DNA from: Plantibacter sp. PA-3-X8
Lineage (GTDB): Bacteria > Actinomycetota > Actinomycetes > Actinomycetales > Microbacteriaceae
Direction: 5' to 3'
NCBI RefSeq assembly: GCF_003856975.1
Contig: NZ_CP033107.1
Span: 806,001 to 870,000, forward strand
Length of the DNA stretch: 64,000 nucleotides
Each line of letters opens with the position of its first letter. The stretch's first letter is position 1. Shown here one piece after another: positions 43,837 to 51,275 of this stretch. The position numbers and the translations under genes are program-made. The notes below the pieces were generated by a model. The model was given only the letters and a program-made list of their open reading frames with translations, was not told where the DNA came from and ran no database searches.

Positions 43837-44316
43837 ATGACCTTCGACCTCCGCGACGCCCAGGCCCGGATCCTCGCGCTCAACAGCGAAGAACTCCCCT
43901 TCATCTACGACCCGACACCCGACGGCATCGTCGCGCACTGGCGGTACGCCGACCAGCGCTGGCTCGGCTTCATCGGCGCCGGGATGTTCAGTGCCGAGTA
44001 CGAGCTGCGGGTCGAGCTGCACCCCGAGGACGGCGAGTGGGAGTTCCACGAGCAGTCGTCCTCCTCGAAGACGACCGTCGGCCTCGACGGGCTCTCGACG
44101 AAGCGCACGTGGCAGTCGGGGCCCCAGAAGACCTTCACCTTCGGTGGGCGCGCCGCGCCGATCGCACAGTCGACCGACCGGAACGGCACCACGACCGGCC
44201 ACCTCATGGGCTACCAGTTCACGACGGACGAGGTGAAGCAACCCGTCATCGACGCCCTGACCGCCGCCGGCTGGAAGCCGCGAAAAGGGTTCTTCGGCAA
44301 GCTGTTCGGGGGCTGA
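43837..44316 (+). CDS. Conserved hypothetical protein
   Basis: 159 residues, soluble. A strand-rich body (FIYDPTPDGIVAHWRYADQRWLGFIGAG, then WEFHEQSSSSKTTVGLDGL) is followed by a helical tail (VKQPVIDALTAAGWKPRKGFF). It ends with a basic KLFGG stretch. No motif recognised. It is divergent from the EEP gene and separated from the RNA repair genes by a long hairpin. Confidence 0.75.
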   Translation: MTFDLRDAQARILALNSEELPFIYDPTPDGIVAHWRYADQRWLGFIGAGMFSAEYELRVELHPEDGEWEFHEQSSSSKTTVGLDGLSTKRTWQSGPQKTFTFGGRAAPIAQSTDRNGTTTGHLMGYQFTTDEVKQPVIDALTAAGWKPRKGFFGKLFGG

Positions 44317-44326
44317 TCAGCCGGCC

Positions 44327-44383
44327 TGAGTCGCCCGGAACTGCACGGAAATCGCCGAAACCCGTGCAGATTCGGGCGACTCA
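44327..44383. terminator. Long inverted repeat upstream of the Hen1-Pnkp genes
   Basis: Arms 44327-44348 and 44362-44383 pair over 22 bases with two mismatches around a 13-base A-rich loop. It starts ten bases after the preceding stop codon, so termination is likely. Its core (GAGTCGCCC...GGGCGACTC) differs from the TTCGCCCA repeat family. Confidence 0.7.
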
Positions 44384-44446
44384 CGCACGCGCGACGACCG
44401 CCGCTAGGCTTTCAGGAACCTCGACGCCGACCGGACGGATGGACCT

Positions 44447-45850
44447 GTGCTCGTCACCATCACCTCGACCGCGCCGTCGGCCGCCGACCTGGGGCACCTC
44501 GTCCGCAAGCATCCCGCGCGGGCGCAGAGCTTCGACCTCAGCGTCGGGCGCGCCCACGTGTTCTACCCGGAGGCGACCGACGAGCGGTGCACCATCGCCC
44601 TGCTGCTCGAGGTCGACGCGATCGCGCTCGTCCGTCAGAAGCGGTTCGGCGGCGGTGACAGCGCGTCGCTCTCGCAGTACGTGAACGACCGACCGTACGC
44701 GTCGTCGTCGATGGTCGCCGTCGCGATCGGGCAGGTGTTCCGCAGCGCCATGACCGGCCGCAGCGACTCCCACCCGGAGCTCGCCGCGGCAGCGCTCCCG
44801 CTGACGATCACGGTCGCGGCGGTGCCGTCGCGAGGCCTGGAGCAGCTGGCGACCCGACTCTTCGGTCCGCTCGGCTGGACCGTCGTCGAACGGGCGATCC
44901 CGCTCGACCCGACGGTCCCCGCCTGGGGCGACTCGCGATACGTCGACCTCGAACTGACCGGGCACCTCCGCCTCGCGGACGCCCTCCGCCAGCTCTACGT
45001 CCTGCTGCCCGTCCTCGACGACGCCAAGCACTACTGGGTCTCCGACGACGAGGTCGGCAAACTCCTGCGCGCCGGCGAGGGGTGGCTGGCCGACCACCCC
45101 GACCGGGACCTGATCACCAAGCGGTATCTCGCGCACCAGTCGCGGATGGTCACCGATGCGCAGTCGCAGCTGGACCCGGAAGCGCGGACCGACGGTGCCG
45201 ACGGGGACGAAGCGGCCACCGCCTCACAGACGAAGCGCGCCCCGGCGCTCGCCGGCCTGCGCGCCGAGGCGGTCCTGCAGGCGCTCGCCGACGTGCGGGC
45301 GCGGTCGGTCGCCGACGTCGGGTGCGGCGAGGGCGCCCTCCTGACTCGCCTGATGGCGGATCCCTTGGTCAGCACGGTGATCGGTACCGACGTCTCCGCA
45401 CGCGCGCTCGCAGCCGCGTCGCAGCGGCTCGGGCTCCGCGACGCGAGCGATCGCGTCCGCGAGCGTGTCCAGCTGCTGCAGTCCTCGGCCACCTACGCCG
45501 ACGGCCGGCTGCGCGGACTCGATGCGATCGTGCTCATGGAGGTCGTCGAGCACATCGACGCCGAGCGCCTCGATGCACTCGAGGCCTCGATCTTCGGTGC
45601 TGCGGCTCCCGAAGCCGTGATCGTCACGACGCCGAACCGCGAATACAACGCGTTGTACCCCTCGTTGCCGGCGGGCGGGTTCAGACACCCCGACCACCGG
45701 TTCGAGTGGGACCGTCAAGAGTTCGCGACCTGGTGCACCACCGCGGCCGAGCGGTACGGCTACGGCGTCGAGCACCGCACGGTCGGCGACGTCGACCCGC
45801 AGCTCGGCTCGCCGACGCAGCTCGCCATCTTCCGGAAGGCCATCTCATGA
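44447..45850 (+). CDS. hen1: Hen1-type 3'-terminal RNA ribose 2'-O-methyltransferase
   Basis: 467 residues. The N-terminal half is the bacterial Hen1 ligase-activating domain (TITSTAPSAADLGHLVRKHP, HVFYPEATDERCTIALLLEVD, KRFGGGDSASLSQYVNDRPY). The C-terminal half is a Rossmann methyltransferase: VADVGCGEGALLTRL binds SAM near residue 288. EVVEHID near 365 and HPDHRFEW near 413 supply the Mn-binding residues that mark Hen1. It methylates the 3'-terminal ribose at the break before ligation, protecting the repaired RNA from cutting again at that site. GTG start; the stop overlaps the start of Pnkp. Confidence 0.95.
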   Translation: MLVTITSTAPSAADLGHLVRKHPARAQSFDLSVGRAHVFYPEATDERCTIALLLEVDAIALVRQKRFGGGDSASLSQYVNDRPYASSSMVAVAIGQVFRSAMTGRSDSHPELAAAALPLTITVAAVPSRGLEQLATRLFGPLGWTVVERAIPLDPTVPAWGDSRYVDLELTGHLRLADALRQLYVLLPVLDDAKHYWVSDDEVGKLLRAGEGWLADHPDRDLITKRYLAHQSRMVTDAQSQLDPEARTDGADGDEAATASQTKRAPALAGLRAEAVLQALADVRARSVADVGCGEGALLTRLMADPLVSTVIGTDVSARALAAASQRLGLRDASDRVRERVQLLQSSATYADGRLRGLDAIVLMEVVEHIDAERLDALEASIFGAAAPEAVIVTTPNREYNALYPSLPAGGFRHPDHRFEWDRQEFATWCTTAAERYGYGVEHRTVGDVDPQLGSPTQLAIFRKAIS

Positions 45851-48408
45851 GCGACCTCGAGCAGACCCCCGCCGCCCTGCCGATCCCCGAACTGTCGCTC
45901 GTGGTCCTCATCGGGGTGAGCGGGTCCGGCAAGTCGACCTTCGCCGCCACGCACTTCGGCCGGTTCGAGACCCTGTCGAGCGACTTCTTCCGCGGGCTCG
46001 TCTCCAACGACGAGAACAACCAGGCCGCCAGCGCCGACGCCTTCGCCGCGCTCCGCGATGTCGCAGCTCGCCGCCTGGACGCCGGGCTCCTCACGGTCAT
46101 CGACGCGACCAACGTTCAGCCGGCCTCGCGCAAGTCGCTCATCGACCTGGCACGCAACCACGACGTCCTCCCGGTCGCCGTGGTGCTCGACGTCCCGGAG
46201 CGCGTCTGCATCGAGCGCAACGAGGCCCGCGAGGACCGCTCGTTCGGCGCGGCCGTCATCACCCGGCAGCAGGACCAACTGCGCCGGTCGATGCGGCACC
46301 TCAGCAAGGAGGGCTTCCGGAAGGTCCACGTCCTCTCCGGGGTGGAGGCGATCGCGCAGGCGTCGTTCGTGCGCGAGCCGCTGCTCAACGACCGCCGGGA
46401 GGAGCGCGGTCCCTTCGACGCGATCGGCGACGTGCACGGGTGCCGGAGCGAGCTCGAGACGCTGCTCACGAAGCTCGGGTACGTGATCGAGCGCGACATG
46501 GAGGGTCGACCGATCGACGCCGCGCATCCCGAGGGACGCCGGGCGATCTTCCTCGGCGACCTCGTCGACCGCGGGCCGGACACCCCTGGCGTGCTGCGGT
46601 TGGCGATGGGGATGGTCGGCGCGGGGCATGCCTTGGCGGTGCCCGGCAACCACGAGTCGAAGCTCGTCCGCGCGCTGCAGGGCAAGCGGGTGCAGACCAG
46701 TCACGGGCTCGCTGAGTCGCTCGCGCAACTGGCCGAGGAGCCGGAGGAGTTCCGTGCCGAGGTCGAGCGGTTCTGTCGCGAGCTCGTCGCGCACCTCGTC
46801 CTCGACGACGGGAAGCTCGTCGTCGCGCACGCCGGGCTGATCGAGCAGTATCACGGACGCGCCTCCGGGCGGGTGCGGTCGTTCGCGCTCTATGGCGACA
46901 CCACGGGGGAGACCGACGAGTACGGCCTGCCCGTGCGGCTGCCGTGGGCGGAGGACTACCGCGGCAAGGCGACCGTCCTCTACGGCCACGTGCCGACCCT
47001 CGACGCCGAGTGGGTCAACAACACGATGTGTCTCGACACCGGCTGCGTCTTCGGCGGCAAGCTGAGTGCCCTGCGGTGGCCGGAGCGCGAGGTCGTCGAC
47101 GTGCCGGCCGAGCAGGTCTGGTATGAACCCGTCGTGCCGCTCGGCCGCCCGACCGGTCCCGCGGGCGAGCAGCGGGATCCCGGGCTGCTGCGCATCGAGG
47201 ACGTCCTCGGCAAGCAGGTCGTCGAGACCCGTGTCTCGGGCCGGGTCGGCATCCGCGAAGATGCGGCGGCCGGCGCACTCGAGGTCATGAGCCGGTTCGC
47301 GATCGACCCGCGGCGCCTGGTCTACCTGCCGCCGACGATGAGTCCGCCGAGCACCTCGCAGCGGAAGGACCTCCTGGAGCACCCCGCTGAGGCGTTCGAG
47401 GCGTATCGCCGGGATGGGCTCGACCGGGTGGTCTGCGAGGAGAAGCACATGGGCTCGCGTGCCGTCGTCCTGCTCACGCGGGATCCGGCACCCTTCGGTG
47501 CGCCTGCCGGGTGGCGCGGCACCGTCCACACCCGAACCGGTCGGCCGTTCTTCGACGAGGAGACGACGCAGACGCTCCTGACCCGGCTCGACGCCGCCGC
47601 GGAGCGAGCCGGTCTCTGGGAGGAACTCGACGCCTCCTGGCTGCTCGTCGACAGCGAGCTGCTGCCGTGGTCGGTGAAGGCGGAGAGCTTGATCCGCGAC
47701 CAGTACGCCTCGGTCGGAGCTGCGGCGACTGCCGCACTCCCGGCGGCCGTGCACGTGCTGGAGCAGGCGACGGCGACGGGTGTCGACGTCTCGGACCTGC
47801 TCGAGCGGACGCGTCGACGGGCCGAGGCCGCCGACGCCTACGTTGCGGCCTACCGCCCGTACACCGCGCCCTCGAACGGTCTGGAGGGCGTGCAGATCGC
47901 TCCGTTCCAGCTCCTCGCCTCGACCGGGGCGAGTCACCTGGGCCGCGACCACGCCTGGCATCTCGCGGTCGCGGATCGCCTGGCGGACGCCGACCCGGAG
48001 CTCATCCGTCGGACCCGCTCGATCGAGGTCGACCTCACCTCGTCGGCCTCCGAGAATGCCGCGACCGCGTGGTGGGAGGAGCTGACCGGTGCGGGTGGTG
48101 AGGGCATGGTCGTGAAGCCTGTGGCCGGTCTCGTCCGCGGTGAGAAGTCGCTCGCGCAGCCCGGCATCAAGGTGCGGGGCCGTGAGTACCTGCGCATCAT
48201 CTACGGTCCCGACTACACGGAGCCGCACAACCTCGAGCGCCTGCGCGATCGGGACATCGGCCACAAGCGGTCGATGGCGCTGCGCGAGTACGCGCTCGGC
48301 GTCGAGGCGGTCGAACGGTTCGTCGCCGGTGAACCGACCTGGCGGGTGCACCAGGCCGTCTTCGGCGTGCTCGCCATGGAGTCCGAGCCGATCGACCCGC
48401 GCCTCTAG
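45847..48408 (+). CDS. pnkp: Polynucleotide kinase-phosphatase (Pnkp), bacterial RNA repair enzyme
   Basis: 853 residues, full length for the family. Three domains appear in order: a 5' kinase with P-loop GVSGSGKST (residues 24-32) and DATNVQPASR; a calcineurin-like 2',3' phosphatase with GDVHGC (about 194), GDLVDRGPD, GNHE and GHVP; and an adenylyltransferase/ligase-like domain with the nucleotidyl lysine in CEEKHMGSR (about 532), GEGMVVKP (about 753) and GIKVRG (about 774). It heals both ends of cleaved RNA, typically tRNA anticodon loops cut by ribotoxins, and seals them with Hen1. ATGA overlap with hen1. Confidence 0.96.
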   Translation: MSDLEQTPAALPIPELSLVVLIGVSGSGKSTFAATHFGRFETLSSDFFRGLVSNDENNQAASADAFAALRDVAARRLDAGLLTVIDATNVQPASRKSLIDLARNHDVLPVAVVLDVPERVCIERNEAREDRSFGAAVITRQQDQLRRSMRHLSKEGFRKVHVLSGVEAIAQASFVREPLLNDRREERGPFDAIGDVHGCRSELETLLTKLGYVIERDMEGRPIDAAHPEGRRAIFLGDLVDRGPDTPGVLRLAMGMVGAGHALAVPGNHESKLVRALQGKRVQTSHGLAESLAQLAEEPEEFRAEVERFCRELVAHLVLDDGKLVVAHAGLIEQYHGRASGRVRSFALYGDTTGETDEYGLPVRLPWAEDYRGKATVLYGHVPTLDAEWVNNTMCLDTGCVFGGKLSALRWPEREVVDVPAEQVWYEPVVPLGRPTGPAGEQRDPGLLRIEDVLGKQVVETRVSGRVGIREDAAAGALEVMSRFAIDPRRLVYLPPTMSPPSTSQRKDLLEHPAEAFEAYRRDGLDRVVCEEKHMGSRAVVLLTRDPAPFGAPAGWRGTVHTRTGRPFFDEETTQTLLTRLDAAAERAGLWEELDASWLLVDSELLPWSVKAESLIRDQYASVGAAATAALPAAVHVLEQATATGVDVSDLLERTRRRAEAADAYVAAYRPYTAPSNGLEGVQIAPFQLLASTGASHLGRDHAWHLAVADRLADADPELIRRTRSIEVDLTSSASENAATAWWEELTGAGGEGMVVKPVAGLVRGEKSLAQPGIKVRGREYLRIIYGPDYTEPHNLERLRDRDIGHKRSMALREYALGVEAVERFVAGEPTWRVHQAVFGVLAMESEPIDPRL

Positions 48409-48449
48409 CGTCGGCTCGTCGCACCCGTCCGTTCCCTGCGCTCCCCGTC

Positions 48450-48556
48450 CGGTCCCTGAGCCTGTCGAAGGGCGGGGTCAGGCCGTGTGCCCTTCGACAA
48501 GCTCAGGGACCGGGTTTCAGCTCAGGGACCGGGTTTCAGCTCAGGGGCCGGGGCTG
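48450..48556. repeat. REP-like inverted repeat with tandem 19-bp units
   Basis: Arms 48450-48473 and 48489-48512 pair over 24 bases with one mismatch (core CCCTTCGACAAGCTCAGGG, a sequence I recall as a common intergenic repeat in actinobacteria). The right arm then runs into tandem 19-bp units AGCTCAGGGACCGGGTTTC at 48500-48518 and 48519-48537, with a third, diverged unit to 48556. It lies between the convergent pnkp and AsnC genes. Confidence 0.85.
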
Positions 48557-48575
48557 AAGCGCCGCGACCGGGTCG

Positions 48576-49007
48576 TCAGCGCAGGACGGAACTCAGCAGG
48601 AGGCTCGTCTCGCTGTTGACGACGCCCTCGATGCGCCGGATGCCGCCGAGCACGCGGTCGAAGTCGGTGAGGGTCTCGGTGCGGAGTTCCGCGACCAGGT
48701 CCCACCCGCCGTTGGTGGTGTGGAGTGCGCTGATCTCGGGGAAGCCGCGCAGTTGGCGGATGACGTGGTCCGTGGAGCGGCCCTCGACCTCGATGAAGGC
48801 GATCGCGCGAATGGTCCCCGGGTCCAGTTCGTCGCGCACCCGGACCGAGAACCCGACGACGGTGCCCGAGGAGACGAGGCGCTCCAGGCGGCTGGTGACC
48901 GTGGCCCGGGTGACGTCGAGCGACCGCGCGAGGCTCGCGACCGATGCCCGGCCGTCGGCTCGGAGCGCAGCCAGCAGCCTTCGGTCGAGATCGTCGAGCG
49001 CTGCCAT
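48576..49007 (-). CDS. Lrp/AsnC-family transcriptional regulator
   Basis: 143 residues. Helix-turn-helix: LDDLDRRLLAALRADGRASV then LARSLDVTRATVTSRLERL; the C-terminal RAM domain includes GTIRAIAFIEVEGRSTDHVI and EISALHTTNGGWDLVAEL. ATG 49007 is preferred over the slightly longer frame from 49022. It is divergent from the ornithine cyclodeaminase gene and probably activates or represses it in response to an amino acid such as ornithine or arginine. It may be leaderless: TACATT lies eleven bases upstream. Confidence 0.92.
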   Translation of the reverse strand: MAALDDLDRRLLAALRADGRASVASLARSLDVTRATVTSRLERLVSSGTVVGFSVRVRDELDPGTIRAIAFIEVEGRSTDHVIRQLRGFPEISALHTTNGGWDLVAELRTETLTDFDRVLGGIRRIEGVVNSETSLLLSSVLR

Positions 49008-49010
49008 GCT

Positions 49011-49057
49011 CACAATGTACAACCGACTTACTCACATTGTGCATAACCTGTGCACAA
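49011..49057. promoter_or_regulatory. AsnC/Lrp operator cluster
   Basis: CACAATGT (49011-49018) and ACATTGTG (49034-49041) are an 8-bp inverted pair. Overlapping it, TTGTGCA (49037-49043) and TGCACAA (49051-49057) form a second 7-bp pair with a 7-bp spacer. Repeated TTGTGCA-like half-sites a helical turn or two apart suit an Lrp-type octamer. The AT-rich stretch also supplies the promoters. Confidence 0.65.
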
Positions 49058-49168
49058 ATCGCGCATCTCTGGAATGGAAAGTGCAGATCGTCGAAATCTA
49101 GGCTCGAAGCACCGGGTGCGATCTGCGCACGGTGGCTCTCACACCCCGACCCGTCTGGAGGGAACGTC

Positions 49169-50197
49169 ATGACGCGTTTCGTCGATGTCCGCAACATGAT
49201 CCGTTGGACGGCCGACCGAGGTCCCGAGCGCATCATCGCCGGCATGATCGACTACCTCGAGGCCGACTTCCGCCGCTGGCCGTCGTTCGACAAGAGCCCG
49301 CGCGTCGCGAGTCACACGCCCTTCGGCGTCATCGAGCTCATGCCGACGAGCGACCACGAGACCTACGCCTTCAAGTACGTGAACGGCCACCCCTCCAACC
49401 CGGCACGCGGCTACCAGACGGTCACGGCCTTCGGTGTCCTCGCCGACGTGCACAACGGCTACCCCACCTTCCTCGCTGAGATGACGCTCCTCACGGCCCT
49501 CCGGACCGCCGCGACCTCGGGCATGGTCGCCAAGCACCTCGCCCGTCCCGACTCGAGCGTCCACGCCCTCATCGGCGCGGGCAGCCAGGCCGAGTTCCAG
49601 GCCCTCGGCATGCGGGCCGCCCTCGGGATCAACACCGTCCGGATCTGGGACGTCGACCCGCTCGCGATGGACAAGTTCGCGCGCAACCTGGAGCCGCTCG
49701 GATTCGAGGTCGTCATCGGGACGAGTGCCGCCGACGCCGTGGCGGGCGCGGACGTCGTCACGACCTGCACGGCCGATAAGGCGCTCGCGACCGTGCTCAC
49801 GAACGACCTGGTCGAGCCCGGCATGCACCTGAACGCCATCGGTGGCGACTGCCCCGGCAAGACGGAACTCGAGGCGTCGATCCTCGATCGCGCCGACGTC
49901 TTCGTCGAGTTCCCGCCGCAGACCCGCATCGAGGGCGAGATCCAGCAGATGGCTCCCGACTTCCCGGTGATCGAGTTCTGGCAGGTCCTCACGGGTGCCG
50001 TCCCCGGCCGCAGCTCGCGGGAGCAGATCACGCTCTTCGACTCCGTCGGCTTCGCCATCGAGGACTTCACGGCGCTGCGCTTCCTCCGCGACTCCGTCGA
50101 CGGCAGCGAGTACTTCGAGGAGATCGATCTCGTCGCGGCCCCCGACGACCCGAAGGACCTCTTCGGACTCGTCGGCGCGCTCTCTCCCGTCGGCTGA
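49169..50197 (+). CDS. Ornithine cyclodeaminase-family protein
   Basis: 342 residues from an ATG with GGAGGGAAC upstream. Family blocks: GVIELMPTSDHETYAFKYVNGHP near residue 50, LTALRTAATSGMVAKHLARP, and the nucleotide-binding segment HALIGAGSQAEFQALGM with DVVTTCTADK after it. The enzyme converts ornithine to proline and ammonia using bound NAD. The adjacent CtlX-type hydrolase fits a route from arginine/citrulline through ornithine to proline. Confidence 0.93.
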   Translation: MTRFVDVRNMIRWTADRGPERIIAGMIDYLEADFRRWPSFDKSPRVASHTPFGVIELMPTSDHETYAFKYVNGHPSNPARGYQTVTAFGVLADVHNGYPTFLAEMTLLTALRTAATSGMVAKHLARPDSSVHALIGAGSQAEFQALGMRAALGINTVRIWDVDPLAMDKFARNLEPLGFEVVIGTSAADAVAGADVVTTCTADKALATVLTNDLVEPGMHLNAIGGDCPGKTELEASILDRADVFVEFPPQTRIEGEIQQMAPDFPVIEFWQVLTGAVPGRSSREQITLFDSVGFAIEDFTALRFLRDSVDGSEYFEEIDLVAAPDDPKDLFGLVGALSPVG

Positions 50198-50204
50198 GTC
50201 CGAC

Positions 50205-51182
50205 ATGTCCGTCCAGGCGCCGTCGGCAGTGGTGCTCATCCGGCCGCACCGGTTCACGCCGAACCCGCTGACCGCGGCCGACAACGTGTTCCAGGTCGCG
50301 GACGGCGTCCCGTCGGCGTCCGTGACCGGGGTGGCTCACGCGGCGTTCGACGAGGTCACCGCCGTGGCACAGGCGCTCGATGCGGCGGGCGTCCGCGTCC
50401 ACCTGTTCGACGACGAGGACCCGGACCGCCCCGACAGCGTCTTCCCCAACAACTGGCTGTCCACCCATGCGGGCGGGCACCTGGCGGTCTACCCGATGTA
50501 CGCGGTGAACCGCCGGCGCGAGCGTCGCTGGGACATCGTCGAGATGCTGAAGCGCGAGTACCGCGTGCAGGACGTCATCGACTACTCGGGGCTGGAGCTC
50601 GACGACGTGTTCCTCGAGGGCACCGGTGCGATGGTGCTCGACCACGCGGCACGGGTGGCGTTCGTCGCGCGATCCCACCGGGCCGACCCGATCGCCCTCG
50701 AGCGGTTCTGCACCAACTTCGGCTACGAGCCGCTCGTCTTCGACGCGGTCGACCCGCACGGGGTCCCGATCTACCACACCAACGTCATGATGGGCGTGGC
50801 GACCGAGTTCGCCCTCGTCGGCCTCGACCTCATCGCCTCACCGGTGCGCCGCGAGCAGGTGGTGGAGCGCCTGACCGCGCATGGACGCGACATCGTGGAC
50901 CTCAGTTACGAGCAGGTCTGCGACTTCGCCGGCAACGCGATCGAGTTGCGGTCGGCGGCGGGGGAGCGCCTCCTCGCGATCTCGAGTCGCGCCGTCCAGA
51001 GCCTGCGGTCGGACCAGTTGGCGGTCATCGAGCGCAGCTGCCGGATCCTGCCACTGGACGTCCCGACCATCGAGCTCGCCGGGGGCTCCGTCCGCTGCAT
51101 GATCGCCGGGATCCATCTGGACCGCCGGCCGTCCGCACCGGAGCCTGCGCCGAACGCCGATCCACGGCTCGCGAGGGCTTGA
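50205..51182 (+). CDS. ctlX: CtlX-type citrulline/arginine hydrolase (guanidino-group-modifying superfamily)
   Basis: 325 residues. It begins AVVLIRPHRFTPNP, has SVFPNNWLSTHAGGHLAVYPM, DDVFLEGTGAMVLDH, the catalytic histidine in IYHTNVMMGV and the catalytic cysteine in GGSVRCMIAG near residue 300, as in the DDAH/arginine deiminase fold. CtlX proteins hydrolyse citrulline or related ureido/guanidino compounds to ornithine. Seven bases separate it from the cyclodeaminase gene, so the two act in sequence. Confidence 0.9.
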   Translation: MSVQAPSAVVLIRPHRFTPNPLTAADNVFQVADGVPSASVTGVAHAAFDEVTAVAQALDAAGVRVHLFDDEDPDRPDSVFPNNWLSTHAGGHLAVYPMYAVNRRRERRWDIVEMLKREYRVQDVIDYSGLELDDVFLEGTGAMVLDHAARVAFVARSHRADPIALERFCTNFGYEPLVFDAVDPHGVPIYHTNVMMGVATEFALVGLDLIASPVRREQVVERLTAHGRDIVDLSYEQVCDFAGNAIELRSAAGERLLAISSRAVQSLRSDQLAVIERSCRILPLDVPTIELAGGSVRCMIAGIHLDRRPSAPEPAPNADPRLARA

Positions 51183-51275
51183 TCTGCGCCGCTCGATCGT
51201 CCGATTAACGCGAATCGCCGCCCGCTGCGCTCTCAAGCAGCTCGCCGACGGACGATCGCGCGCTGATCGGCTAGA

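Noticed and set aside
45760-48351. An 863-residue minus-strand frame opposite the pnkp gene
   Set aside because: Mirror frame. Pnkp has all three domains intact on the plus strand.
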